Positions 11,499-23,625 of a DNA stretch of 64,000 nucleotides are shown in pieces (positions within the stretch are counted from its first letter, which is position 1; each line of letters starts with the position of its first letter). Under the pieces are notes generated by a model, which was not told the origin of the DNA, did not search any database, and saw only the letters and a list, made by a program, of their open reading frames with translations. This stretch comes from Papilionanthe hookeriana x Papilionanthe teres. Taxonomy: Eukaryota; Streptophyta; Magnoliopsida; Asparagales; Orchidaceae. The stretch is from NCBI GenBank assembly GCA_022702705.1, contig CM040425.1, positions 3,410,001-3,474,000 of the forward strand, in the 5' to 3' direction. The translations under genes and the position numbers were made by a program.

Positions 11499-12263
11499 TG
11501 TGCATTCAGTGTGACTTCTGGGAAATTTTTAGGGTTTGTTGTGCATCACCGCGGGATTGAAATTGATCCTCAGAAAATTAAAGCAATCCTAGAAATGCCA
11601 CCCTCTATAAACTTAAAGCAATTACAATCTTTTTAAGGGAGGTTGGCATATCTGAGATGCTTTATTTCCAATTTATCAGGTATGTGTCAGCCTTTCTCTG
11701 TGCTAAACAAGAAAGATGCCAAGTATACTTGGGACGATAAATGTCAAAATGCATTTGAGAGTATTAAACAATACCTAATGACACCTCCTGTACTAGTAGC
11801 CCCAATTCTATGTAGACCTATTATACTTTATACCGCGGCTTTAGATGACTCCCTCGGAGCCCTGTTGGCGCAGGTCAATGATGAGGGTAAGGAAAATGCT
11901 TTATATTACCTAAGTCGTCGTATAATACCAGCGGAGGTAAAGTATCCTTCCATTGAGAAGCATTGTTTGACTTTAATTCTTGCAGTTCAGAAACGTCGAC
12001 ACTACATGCTTTCTCACAAGGTCAACTTGATTTCAAAATTTAATCTGTTACAATATTTAATGACCCGACCGACGCTTTTCGGTAGGTTAGCGAGGTGGGC
12101 CATGCTACTATTGCAATTTGACATTACTTTCGTTCCACTCTGGGCTGTAAAGGGGCAGATTTTAGCAGATTCCTTTGCAGCACATCTATTACCTGTTGAT
12201 TCTCCTCTAAATGATGATCTATTGGACGAACAAATAATGAATTTAGAAGACTCTAATACTTGA
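11499..12263 (+). pseudogene. TAT-1 RT C-terminus and first RNase H
   Basis: The frame opens at the junction with the LTR at the CAF...TSGKFLG motif downstream of the RT active site, so the catalytic YVDD is missing. One in-frame TAA (about 11,635) comes before LAYLR. The Tat-type first RNase H follows (LYTAALDDSLGALLAQ, YPSIEKHCL, then GQILADSFAAH); it appears degenerate, as is usual in this lineage. It stops at 12,261-12,263, and the second RNase H continues in the same frame. Confidence 0.88.
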
Positions 12264-12700
12264 TGCTGGGAGTTGTATTTTGATGGAGCCTCCTCAGCAC
12301 AAAGAAATAAAGAGTCACAAATGATAGTACCTGATAAAGTTAGAATCGGACTAATATTCATCACGCCAGAGCAAGGAATGTTGAAATATTCTTACCATTT
12401 AACAAAACCATGTACGAATAATGAAGCGGAGTATGAAGCTCTAATAACAAGATTACAATTTATAATATTAATGGGTATAACTGACATTAACATCTATGGA
12501 GATTCACAGTTGATTATTCAACAAGTTGTTGGACAATACAAAATTTTGAAACCCATGTTGGAACAGTACCATCATTATACAATGAAGTTACTGGAACAAT
12601 TTTCTAATGTAACAATGTACATAATTCCAAGGAAATAAAAAGCTCTTGCAGATGCTTTAGCCAGACTTGCTAAGGAATTTGCATGTCCACAAGAAGATTC
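12264..12700 (+). pseudogene. TAT-1 archaeal-type RNase H (second RNase H)
   Basis: An additional RNase H typical of Tat-lineage elements, thought to take over RNA removal. All four acidic positions are visible: YFDGAS (Asp at 12,282), NNEAEYEAL (Glu at 12,423), YGDSQLI (Asp at 12,501) and ADALARLA (Asp at 12,651). A single stop at 12,636-12,638 lies between the third and fourth. It is in the same frame as its neighbours. Confidence 0.88.
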
Positions 12701-14058
12701 TATTGAAATAACAGTTCAAGGACTTCAAGTTTTATCTCAAATTGATATAGATACTCTGAAAAAATTAAATAAAGAAGAAATATAAATAGTAGTTACTGAA
12801 GTTGCAAAAGAATTGTGCCAACCCTTTATAGAGTACTTACAGAATGGAAAATTACCGGATGATAAATCAGCAGCTTATTAGATGAAAAAAAGAGCGTTGT
12901 CTTATGCTTTAATAGATAATGTTCTTTACCAAAAATCTTTTGATCAAATGTGGCTGAGATGCTTAAATAGTGCAGATGCTCAAGAAATTGTTAAAGAGGT
13001 GCATTTAGGACTTTGTGGTTCTCATAAGTCGGATCTTAAGATGAAAATGAAAATCAAAAGGCTAGGATATTACTGGCCTGCGATGATGACCGACTGTATG
13101 AAAATCGCCAAAAGTTGTCACTAGTGTCAGATACACGGAGTGGTCTTACATCAACCCCCTAATGAGCTACACCAGACAACCGCGTCGTGGCCGTTTGAGT
13201 GTTGGGGCACAGATGTGGTGGGTCCTATAGATCCTTCATCTTCGAAAGGACACCGATTCATTCTCGCAGCTACTGATTATTTCTCAAAATGCGCAGAAGC
13301 TGTACTGTTCAGAGAAGTGAAAGCGCACCACGTGTTACAGTTCTTAAAAAATCAAGTTGTCTATCGTTTTGGCGTACTACGCAAGATAATTTTGGTTAAT
13401 GGGTCCGCATTCAAGAGTACAAAAATTAATAATTTAGTCAGAAGGCATGAAATAGATTGGTGTTATTCTACAATTTATTACTCGTGAGAAAACGACTTGG
13501 CTGAAGCTTTTAATAAGACTCTCCTTCAATTTCTAAATAAAACCTTAAATGAAAATAAAAGGAATTAGCACGAGCAATTATTAGAAGCCTTATGGGCCTA
13601 CCGAATGACATTTGGAACTCCAACTCAGTTCACTCCTTATGCTCTTGTGTACGGGTATGAAGCTGTTCTTCCTTTAGAGGTTCAACTCCCGTCCCTCAGT
13701 GTTGCTATTACCAACAAGATTACCATGCAAAAAAACACTAAACTACGTTTGGAAGAGTGGGAAAGCTTGAAGAAAGGTGATTGTTAGCGCAAAAAAATTT
13801 AGAATTGTACCAAGCTAAAATAATTCAAACACATGACAAACTAATCCGCCCCAGGACTTTCAAGGTTGGGAACCTCATACTTGTTCTCAGGAGGCCTATT
13901 CTTGTACACCACAAGATAGGTGGAAAATTCAAATCAACTTGGGAAGGATGGTAGAGAAAGTTTACTCTGGAGGATCATAACAGTTAGTGGACTATCAAGG
14001 AGAAAGACCCATGCTCCCTATTAATGGACGATACTTGAAAAAATATTATGCGTCATGA
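12701..14058 (+). pseudogene. TAT-1 integrase, broken
   Basis: The HHCC zinc region spans about 12,998-13,127, with a stop between the last His and Cys pair (CH*CQ). In the catalytic core the first Asp is kept (GTDVVGPI, 13,212-13,214), the second is Asn (LVNGS, 13,398-13,400), and the Glu-bearing AEAFNKTLL segment follows at about 13,500. The C-terminal WEG/GRYLKKYY module ends at TGA 14,056-14,058. Through 13,787 the only damage is nonsense codons in one continuous frame; the first frameshift is near 13,780. Confidence 0.87.
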
Positions 14059-14253
14059 TGTTTTGAAAGAGTAAACTTTATAATTAGAGTTTTGTTCTTA
14101 GAAGAACTGACATTTCAATTGTATCTGGGTCCAAACATAAATTTGAGAAAAAATTATTGAATGAAAAATTCAATTTGTAGTAAAATTTGTGTATATAATT
14201 TGAAATGTGATGTGATTACTCTTTCTTCACAATAAGCTTTAAGTTTATAAAAA

Positions 14254-14255
<2 letters not shown>
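14059..14255 (+). other. TAT-1 spacer after integrase, left half
   Basis: An AT-rich noncoding leader to the AlkB frame, matching 35,278 onward in TAT-2 at its start. It is interrupted by the AT repeat and LINE, and continues at 27,518. Confidence 0.7.

Positions 14256-14350
<95 letters not shown>
14256..14350. repeat. (AT)n microsatellite at the LINE 3' end
   Basis: About 85 bases of AT dinucleotide, then TTTATATATATTT. A similar run of 67 bases (27,451-27,517) flanks the other end of the LINE. Confidence 0.95.
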
Positions 14351-14351
<1 letters not shown>

Positions 14352-14639
14352 TTAAAGAAAAGGAGCTACAAGAGACTCCCTACATGTTGAAATCCGAAAA
14401 TGAAAAATTACAAAACACTGCCCAGTAACAACTCTACACCAAATAAAAATAACTAAGTGAGTTAAAATAAAAACTAGCCCCAAAGTAACAAAACCAAGAA
14501 TAAATATAGGGGGAATGACTCAGGGAGCAAAATGAAGATGCTGCAGATGGAAAGTGAAACCGCCGACCGAGACAATGGGACCAATTAAATAACAGGAGAA
14601 AGCAAAAGGTCAGTTGCCCACAATTCCGAAATAAGGTGC

Positions 14640-15253
14640 CTTTAAGCAATCGAATCCATCGTAAAATTCAGACTGGGGGTAGGGGCAGTAGACACCATCA
14701 CCTCGTTGGGTAGAATTTGCATTTCTAGCTAGCCATTGAGCAGTGTCCGTTCCCTTCTTTATAAATATGGCTATACTTGATGTTGGAATGATGTGCAAAA
14801 GCTTTGATTTTATTAATCCAATACACATGCTGCCATTTTAAATGATGTTCATTAGGAGAAAACCAGGCAAGTTGTTGATTTTGCTTTAAGACATTGATTA
14901 CAATAGCAGAATTATTTTCCACAATGATAAACTTCCAGTTGAATTCCATAGCAAGTTTAAGAGCCTTGCAAATTGCAGCGCATTAGATTCCAAAGCATCT
15001 TCAACAATAACAGGAGATCGAAAATATGCAAGGCATCTTCCCTCATGATTCCCGAACAAACCACCATTGCCGACCCCTCGGTCGAGTAGGAACCATTAGT
15101 GTTGGCCTCGATGTAAGGGATGGGTGGGTACTTCCAGCAGAAAGTTTGAATGTGATATCTTGTAATGTGTTTTTTGTGTGAGGCCTTCAAAATGGTAGGG
15201 AAATTTTTTAGTCGGATCGGTTTTGTAAGAAAGGATATACAATTTCCCACCAC
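14640..15253 (-). pseudogene. LINE ORF2 C-terminal RNase H
   Basis: Plant L1 ORF2 often ends in an RNase H domain (RVT_3 type). Here the start reads YIEANTNGSYS, where Asp residues are normal, so two acidic positions look lost. A later IIVENNS segment also has Asn where Asp is expected. Frames 15,253-14,957, 14,949-14,725 and 14,828-14,610 overlap in different phases, showing frameshifts. It follows zf-RVT on the minus strand. Confidence 0.75.
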
Positions 15254-15297
15254 AAGAAGCTACCGTACTTTTACAATTGTCAAATTTGATAGAGTTT

Positions 15298-15855
15298 CTA
15301 TGCATCCAAATAAACCAAGTAATCATAAGAGGAATGGTACCCATTTTGGACTTTTGCCAAGAGATCTAGCAGACTGCAGAGATCCAACCAGTCCGTAAGA
15401 ATGGTGTTTATGCTAATCTCTCTAATGATCCCCTTCCACACCTCTCGGGAAAAACTGCAATGGAAGAACATATGTTGAACAGAATCCTCCTCAACCCCAC
15501 ACAGATAGCATTTTGAAGGTCCTCTGATCCCCTTTAGCTTTAGAATGTCATCTGTTGGAAGAAGCTTGTGAAACACTCTCCAGGTGAGAAGAGACATTGA
15601 AGGGGTGAGGTATTTGTTCCAGATATTTCTGCCCCAATTAACTTTAGGCCACTCATGGATCTTTAAATACATTTGTTTAGTAAGGCTGTGAGTAGTACCA
15701 TTACTCCAAATAATTTTATCATGGTTGTTTCTATCAAATGGGATGGTGGCAATCCGGTTAGCAGTACTCAGCAAGTAACAAAATTCGAAGTACCTGTAAA
15801 GACCACTTCTCATTTTCCTCAAAGCAATTTGAAACGATGAAACAAGTTTTATCAA
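15298..15855 (-). pseudogene. LINE ORF2 zinc-binding zf-RVT domain
   Basis: The LTWRVFHKLLPT segment and the Cys/His cluster CYLCGVEEDSVQHMFFHC (about 15,525-15,440) are the hallmarks of the zf-RVT domain found after RT in plant non-LTR elements. A 186-codon open stretch without stops. The N-terminal part near 15,800 comes from another frame. Confidence 0.88.
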
Positions 15856-15947
15856 TGTTCGGGATGGCTTCCTTCATATGGGGAGGGCACCAATTGTCTT
15901 CCCGTAAACTTACTTGGGCATTACCTGGCTCCCGCCTATAAAGAGAT

Positions 15948-17400
15948 TCAAGCAATTTCCCTATTCTTCACCATATGTTTCCAGACTCTAGAAGCACCCA
16001 ACTTTATAGTAACCTTAGAAGGATGGCAGTCTTTGCAATATTTTCCAATCAAGAAATTAGCCCAAAGAGAGTTCTGCTTCCTGAATTGAATCCAGAGTTT
16101 GCAATAGTTAACTTTCTGCAGCACTGTTGGATGCCTTTGAAACCCAAACCCCCACCTCAATAGGTTTAGCCAACTTATTCCAATCCATCCAAAGGATCTC
16201 CTTTCTCGTTTCCAGTCCATAAGAACCTATTAAATAGACATTCCAGTTGGTACTCGGTGCTTCTTTTCATTGTAGTCATTTGGAGAACATAATTAGGAAA
16301 AGTGGTGAGAATGCTCGTGAAGGAGAGTGAATCTACCTCCCGCAGATAAATAAGAGTTTGTCCAGTTTTCCAATCGAGCCTTCACCTTCCCAATAATATC
16401 ATCAAACCGAGTCTTCCCGACCCTCCCTTTAATGAGTTGCACTCCTAGATATTTCATAAGAAGGGAAGCTTTCGAGAAACCAGTGTGATGCAAAATCCAA
16501 GTGAGTAACATCGGCATTGATATTCTTAGGAAAAATAATCTCACACTTAGCTTTGTTAACCGAAGACCGAAATGAGTCGAAAATGGTTTAGATAGCTGAT
16601 CACTTGCTTGACAAAGATATTTTGAGGCCCTAGAGAACACCATGATGTCATCAGCATAAAGAAGGTGAGAAATAACAATGTTGGATTTGTGGTGGTATCT
16701 AGCATGCTGAAGAGGAGCAATCTGATAATTGATGAGTCTAGACAGATAGTCCATGACCAAAATGAAGATAGAGGGGGATAGAGGGTCCCCTTGTTTAAGC
16801 CCCCTAGTGGCTTGAAAACCATCCCAACTCTACCATTGATCAAAATGGAATGATGATTAAACTTAAGCCATTTCTTGATCAAAGCACGTAACTCCTCATT
16901 AAAACCTCTAGAGTGCGTAACCCGTAGTATAAAATTCCATTCCAAAGTATCATATGCTTTCTTAATATCAAGCTTATAAATCAAGTTGCCCCTCTACAAG
17001 GGTTGTCAAGATCTAAAAGCATTTCTTGAGCGAGAAGGACATTATCAGCAATGGTTCTACCAAGGACAAAAGCCGATCGGTTAGGGCCGATAATCTTATC
17101 CGGATGGGGTTGAAGCCTCGCCAACAATGATCTTACTTATAATCTTACCGATAACGAGTGGTAAGGCCGAGAGGTCTATACTGGTTCCAGTTTTTGGGAT
17201 CAGAGGTCTTGGGGATAAGAACCATGGTAGATGCATAGAAATAGTGTGGAATGCCCATACCTTGAAAATAGCTTTGAATAGCAGTACAAACTTCCATCTT
17301 GCAAATATCCCAAATCTTCTTGTAGAATTCGAATTGTAGCCATCGTGCCCAAGACACTTCAGAGCTATCAATAGTAGTTGAGAGCAGATCCGCATTTCAT
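15948..17400 (-). pseudogene. LINE ORF2 reverse transcriptase
   Basis: Target-primed reverse transcriptase of an L1-type LINE. Landmarks along the minus strand: VLIPKT (about 17,215), the YRPLGLTT block, KLDIKKAYDTLEW (about 16,975), and the catalytic YADD at about 16,658-16,647 followed by IMVFSRAS. The pieces sit in at least three frames, so several indels are present, though the active-site residues remain. The thumb region continues at 16,220-15,948. Confidence 0.9.
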
Positions 17401-17978
17401 CTTGTGAAGGAACTTCGGTTAGTTGGAGTAGATGTGTGTAGTTGCTGACATCTTCAAACGTAACTCATCGTCAATATCGGAATGGAATCATCCTTAAAAG
17501 TAAGAAAATCTCTATAAAAATTGATAGCATTGTTGGCAATAAGCAAGCATTATCTCTAAGAATTTCTCCTCGATCAGTAGTAATAGAAAGGATAGTATTA
17601 CTTTTTCTTCTAAATTTAATGCAAGCATGGTAATAATTAGTGTTCCTATCACCATCTTGGAATTTAATACAAGAAGCTTTCTCGCTTAAGCATAAGATCT
17701 CGCCGCTTAATGTACCGAAGAAGCTCGTCTCGAGTTGCCAAAAACTCAATTTTCTTACTTCCATCTTCCCGAGCCTCCATTTCCGGCTTTTGAAGGTCCC
17801 TTTCAATGCCGATAACACCTTTATTAATATCCCCAATAGATCCCTAGCTCCAACTTCTCAAAGACTCTAGCAATTTTAATTTGAAGTTTTTGAAGTTTAT
17901 CAAAAGGGTTGTTACAAATTACACCAACCCGAGTTATTCGAACAATGGTTTTGAAATTACTATGGGTAGCCCAGAAGT
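17401..17978 (-). pseudogene. LINE ORF2 endonuclease-RT linker
   Basis: A connecting region with the typical FQDGDRNTNYYHA motif (frame 17,836-17,471), which in L1 ORF2 proteins lies between endonuclease and RT. Stops separate it from both sides. Confidence 0.75.
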
Positions 17979-18414
17979 TCAGAAATCTGAAAGGGGGGGT
18001 CTGCTGGTTGTTGGGGGAGGAGCAATAGTGATGAGGATAGGTTTATGATCAGAACCAGCTAAGTTTAAGTGAGTTATGTTGGTATATAAGAAATTTTGAT
18101 GCCAAGTGATGTTAGCCATGAACCCGTCCAGCACTTTCCCAAATACTACCTCTCCTCCAAGTAAATTTATTGCCCCGATATCCAAGGTCAAACGGACCAG
18201 ACATTCTGAATATTTTCATTAAAAAGATCCATAGTAGTGTTGATTAGGAATTCCGCTCTCCTCTTTTTCATCAATAAAGCAATGCAGTTAAAATCCCCAC
18301 CTACTATCCAGCTAAGATGCTTAGTCTTACTGATTTGCAGCAGCTCTTGCCAAAGTACTATTCTGTCTTTAGAGGTGCAGCCAGCATAAACAAAAGAGGC
18401 TGCCAACTTTATAC
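17979..18414 (-). pseudogene. LINE ORF2 endonuclease, C-terminal part
   Basis: Apurinic-type endonuclease that nicks target DNA. The GGDFN catalytic motif is at about 18,300, and the SDHKPILI motif near 18,045 carries the catalytic Asp-His pair. The domain is cut at 18,414 by the solo LTR insertion, and its N-terminal half is at 25,749-26,025. Confidence 0.88.
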
Positions 18415-18419
18415 CTTGC
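18415..18419. other. Target site duplication CTTGC (left)
   Basis: Five bases repeated at 25,744-25,748, exactly bordering TG...CA termini of the solo LTR, inside LINE ORF2. Confidence 0.9.
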
Positions 18420-18423
18420 TGTT

Positions 18424-18444
18424 GACCTCATTTTTGATGAGGTC
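18424..18444 (+). other. Hairpin at the LTR 5' terminus
   Basis: GACCTCAT and ATGAGGTC, a perfect 8-bp stem with a TTTTG loop, four bases from the LTR start. The TAT-2 3' LTR keeps it with one wobble. Confidence 0.75.
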
Positions 18445-20788
18445 TTCTCTTCTTCTTTTAGTGCTTAGGATCTAGCCTTAGGCTTTTCCTTTGACTATCT
18501 TAGAGGATTAGAATTGAGACCCACCTTTTAGAAATTCAAACCACTTCTTAACTCCCCGCAAACTCCACAAACTCGATTGTAAACCCCTAATCACCTAGAG
18601 GGTCGAGATCAAATGTGGAAGTTTAAAAGATGAGTTCTTATAGTGACTTTTGGCCTTAGGACCGCCTCCGGCTGGCCCGGTCCGGTGAGGGCTGACTTAC
18701 ACACACACTACACCTACACACTACACTTTCACACACCTCCTAAAAAAATCACACCCCTACCCAACTTGACCTCCTGACTCATGAAGGTCATTCACATGGA
18801 TGGTCCTTAACCCCTAAGCCCTTGCAAGAGGGTTAGGAACAACATAGTGGGTGCCTCAAATGAGTCCCTTCACGGCTCATGTGGACTTGATATGGCTTCA
18901 TGGCTCAACCAAAATGATTTTATTCCACTTACATTCACCTAATCTTCCATTTTCCAAATTTTCAATTTTTGACCCCCGGGACCCTACACCCGCCAACCTA
19001 CCCAAAGCCCTGAATTACCCAAATTTCTCAAAATTTCCAAATCACCCAAAATTCCTCAAAATCATTCCCAAACATTTTCACATCACTCAAATTGATCATC
19101 CATACCCAAAAATACCAAAATTTCCAAAAATACCTCCCAATACCCTCCAAATACCCAAAATACCCCTCCTAGCCAAAAAATCCAAAAATTCAGAAAATTC
19201 CCAGAAAATTCCAGAAAATCCCAAATATTCCCAATTTCATTTTGTCTAACTACACTATGGGCCAATTTTGTCAATTTACCCCACTTTTATCAAAACCCCC
19301 AATTTGACTCATTTTAACCCTAAGTGAACCCAATGTCAAACCAAACCTACCCAATTGACCCAAATTCTGGTCCAATTCAATTCTAAACTTCAATTCAACA
19401 TCCCCAACACCAATATAGACCAAATCCAAGCCCAATTTGATTGAAATTTAGATCCAATTTCACTTTTGGCCTTAAAGCCCAATTTGGACCCATGACCCAA
19501 ACTTAGCCCAAACTCACCCAATTCAACTCCAATTAACCCCAAATCTTTTCTAAATCTTCCTTAATATTCCCACAAACAAAACACTAACATGATTTGCCCA
19601 AGATTTTGATCCAAACCCCACTCAAATTCAACCCAAAATCAAAAAGCCCAATTTTGGCCTAAACCCAAACCTAACCCAAATAGACCCAAACCCCAAAATC
19701 AAAGCCCAACCAAAGTCAAAACCTCTTTGGAACATTCCCATAAACATCTCCCAACATTAATTTTACATCAATTTCAACCCTAGCCCAACATTGGCCCATG
19801 CTAGCCCATTTTGGCCTACCTTAGCCTCTTTACCAAAAAGCCCATATCCAACCCAATTCAAACCCAAATCACCTCAAATTTGTTTCAAACCACTCATGAC
19901 ACATCCCTAAACCAAACTCAACAATTATTTGGCCCAAGACTTTACCAAAATTTCATCCCAAAATCCATTTTAAAATTCAAAAGCCCACTTTCCTAAATCA
20001 TTTTAAAAGCCCATCCTTTACCACATACAAAAGCCCAAAATTGGCCCTAAAACCCACATGACATTTCCATTTGCCATCTATTTAATCAAAGCCATTCCCT
20101 AAGTTATAATCCCATCATCAAATAACTCCAAATCAAGCCTCATGCCAAATCACCCCTAAATACCAAAAAATTCCTAAAATCCATTTTCATGAAATCGACC
20201 AAGCTTTCCCCAAGCCAAAAGTGAGCCATGAAGCCATGCATGAGCCACATGTGAGCCATGAGAGCCTTGGACACTCCACCATACCATATCGGGTAGGAAG
20301 GAGGGACCCTTTCCTTAATCCCTAAAGCTCATTAGCCTTAATCATGATTCACCTAAACCTAAATTTAATCCAAATATATTTGGATGGAGACTTCTCCATG
20401 CCAAACCAAGCTGATCCCTTTCGATCCCCCACAAGACCCAAAGCCACCTCGAAGGGTGCACCAAGCCCAAATGGGTGGGTTGACCCATTTAGACCCAAAA
20501 TTAGCCATGCCCCATTCTACTTTGGATCAAAGCCTTTACACTTGGCCATTGCCAATCGCTCGCACAAACACCCAGCCCCGACCCACTCGACCCCGAGGGT
20601 GACCTCGCCCGCCGGCCGCCCACCCCGCCGTCGGAAAACTCCATGGCCGAGAGGTCCAAGTCAACCCAAGCTTGAATTCTCGCCCGCCGAGCCGCCCCAT
20701 GCCCAGCTGGCCATTGCAGCTGTTCTTCACTTGCCATGAGCAGCTGATCCCGACCCTCAACTCCCCCCGGAGGCCCTCCAACTTCGCC

Positions 20789-20796
20789 TATTTAAA
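20789..20796 (+). promoter_or_regulatory. TATA box of the solo LTR
   Basis: TATTTAAA followed by a C-rich run and a CTCTCGGCCA block. The other LTR has TATAAAA at 54,605 in the same context. It implies a U3 of about 2.4 kb and an R-U5 leader of nearly 5 kb. Confidence 0.6.
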
Positions 20797-21221
20797 CCCC
20801 CCACCTCTCGGCCATGAAGGGGTGCTGAACAAAACCTTAAGGAAACTCTGCCAAAATCATTCCAGACCACTCCCCTCACATAGAGCACTTGATCCCCATT
20901 GAATTCCAGCCCCAATTCCTCCAATCGAGCCCAATTTCGAGCTCAAACTTTAGCCCAAAAACCAGGACACTTCTTCACAAGTGAGCCAATCCCCAAATTG
21001 ATTGGTTCTACACCTTCACCGTACCAAGGGAAGGTGTCCACCAAGAAAAGCCCCATCTCCAGAGCCACCCAGCTTGCTCCAGCTCTCCAAGCTTTGTGAT
21101 CGACCGTGGTCGAAGTCCAACCTGGACAATTCACTGCACTCAGAGACTTCATCCGGAGCTCGCCAGATCCAATCGAAGGTGCAACAACCCTCAGATCGAA
21201 GCTTCACTTCTCTGAGCAAAG

Positions 21222-21227
21222 GTATGA
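21222..21227 (+). promoter_or_regulatory. Candidate 5' splice site in the LTR leader
   Basis: GAGCAAAG followed by GTATGA, repeated as GAGCAAAG/GTATTG at 55,038 in the TAT-2 3' LTR. About 430 bases downstream of the TATA box in both copies. Splicing is inference. Confidence 0.4.
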
Positions 21228-23394
21228 ACTCATTCTTCTTCCCGAGCTTACAGAGATTCTCCATTTCATTTGAATAAATTTCAATGCATGTTTACCGTAT
21301 GGATGTGTTCGTCTCCTCAAGACGAATCCATAAGAGCATAAGAACACGAAAATCCGTCGAGAATCGAGCGAGAAATTAGGGTTAGAAGGTCGACGGTCAC
21401 GGTGCACACCCGCCGTAGACGATGACCGGGAGCCGTCTGGATCGCGCGTGTATCGAGCGGACGGTTCGGATCGCGCCGGACCGCGGAATGATACGTGAAC
21501 CGCGGGTCCCGGGACGCGCCGACTCGGATGGCGGCGCCCAATCGCGCCGACGACGCGTACCCTTTCGGAGCCGCCGAGGCTGACACGGCGCCGCGTGGAT
21601 AAGTAGGAAATTAGGGTTATTTTTTATTTATTTAATTCCCTAAACTTCAAAAATTCATAACTTTGTGTAGGAAAATCGAAAAATAAAAAAAAAATACCCT
21701 CTCGCGCAGAATGAACGTAGGAGAATAATGTGGAAAAGAAATCATTTAATTTCATCAAGTATTTTATTTTTTATAATTTATTTACTCTCTCGCATACATT
21801 TAATTCTCCATGCATGTATACAATTCACCATGGCATGAGACCATAGTGGCTTTTGAAGCCTTCCGAACTTGGGAACATTCTCCGAATTTTCCAAAGTCGA
21901 GGCCATCCCTATGAAGAGTTATTGATTTTTCAAATTCATGTCACCGTTTTGAGTATTTTAATTCCAATAAATAAGCATGTTGTGAAATAAATTCTAGGAA
22001 AATTTGGTGATGTTCCTTATGACCGGAGAACCCTAGGAAAAATAGGTTTTGAAGTTAGTTCATTTTAGACAACCCTAATCGGCTTAAACACTCAAAATAG
22101 GTCCCTAATTAATTAGAACTAACCATACATCAAATTGACTTGAAATCAATTCTCCACTGACCTTCAAGATCGGAGGAACCTACCATAAAAATTTGAAGTC
22201 AATCGGACTTGGTTAGCCCTATTAATTGGGTCGATTAAGCCACTTAGTCATTTTAAACTTTAAAAATTCATAACTTTCAAAATATCTTTCAAAAATTCAC
22301 CAAATTGGTTTTGGAGCCTCTCTGATATTAGGGAATTTAAGAAAATTAAAATTTCAATTTTCTAAAAAAGTTGATTTTTAATATTATTTTAATATTTTTA
22401 ATAATTAAGAAATAATAAAAATCACAAAAATAATAAAATTCACCAAAATGTCACATTTTGAATTCTAACCACTTAGGAACAAACCCCATATTTTTCTTAT
22501 GTTTCTAGGTTGAGATATTAATTTTTAAAGCTCTAGGGTAATTTTAAAAATTAAAAAATGTATTTTCTAGCATTTTCACTAAAATAATTATAATAAATCA
22601 AAGAAAAATCAGAAAATTATAAAATTTAGTTCTTTGGAATCCTTGATATCAGAGAGAATTTTAAAAATTATAAAATTCATTTTTCAACTTATATGCTATT
22701 TTTAAATTAATTAATACTCCAAAACTTAAAATAATTATAATAAAAATTATATAATTCAAAAAATCACCAAAATTGGTCCAAGTGGTCCCCTGGTCATTAG
22801 GAATGTCCCCTAATTTTCTTAAGGACAGAAACTTTCCCTTGGTCATGTTATTAAATTTTCCTTGAAATCTCTACTTTCTACCAAAAATAATTATATAAAT
22901 AAATTAAATACAGAAAAATCACATTTTCTCCTCTCATGTCTTTATCGACATATGAGTGAAGTCACATAAAAATTTTAAATTCATTTAAGCTCAATTTAGT
23001 GAGTTATGAAATTATTAAGCTTGAAGGGCAAAATGGTAATTAAAATTTTAACCCTTAAATTAAAACTTTAGGTTTAATAAAAAAATTAACAAGTAAAATA
23101 TTTGATCCTAATCTGATTTGGATGATTGAAATTTAAATAATCGAAGGGTAGAAACCCATTAAGTAATTTAAAATGATTAAACTTTAATTAAATAATTTAT
23201 TAAATTTGGAAGAATAATAAAATCGGAATTATTAAAATAAGGATATTATTAGGAAGAGATTTATTCTTTAATTTAAAAAAATCCCTAAATTAATCATTTC
23301 ATTAATGTTTAATTCTTAATTAAAATAATAATTCAAATTTAAAACATTAAAAGATTTAATCATTAAACTAAAATTAAATTATTCAACTCTTTTA

Positions 23395-23625
23395 AAATTT
23401 TAATTAAAATTAAAATGAATAAAATTAAATTAAAAAATTAAATTAAATCAAGTTAAAAATTAAATTAAATTAAATTAAATTAAATTAAATTAAATCAAAT
23501 TAAATTAAATTAAAAATTAAATTAAATCAAACTAATTTAATGTAACATCAAATCAAACTAAATTGAATTAAATTAAATTAAATTAAATTAAATTAAATTA
23601 AATTAAGTTGAATTAAATAACATCA
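23395..23625. repeat. (AATTA)n-type low-complexity tract in the LTR
   Basis: Pentanucleotide AATTA/TTAAA repeats with interruptions. The matching part of the other LTR (57,170-57,440) is AT-rich but less regular. Confidence 0.85.

Noticed and set aside
14640..15253. LINE RNase H as a host RNase H-like gene
   Set aside because: It follows zf-RVT in the same orientation and is broken, as expected for the LINE C-terminus.
18851..19249. Open frame of 132 codons in the solo LTR
   Set aside because: Low-complexity Pro/Lys/Ile-rich translation of a CA-rich tract, not kept as a frame in the homologous LTR at 53,000-53,400.
20344..21586. Several overlapping frames on both strands in the GC-rich LTR promoter region
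   Set aside because: High GC reduces stops by chance. Frames overlap on both strands, have no recognised domain and are not conserved in the second LTR.
23395..23625. AATTA repeat as a replication origin or scaffold attachment site
   Set aside because: Only AT-richness supports it, and the tract is not regular in the second LTR copy.
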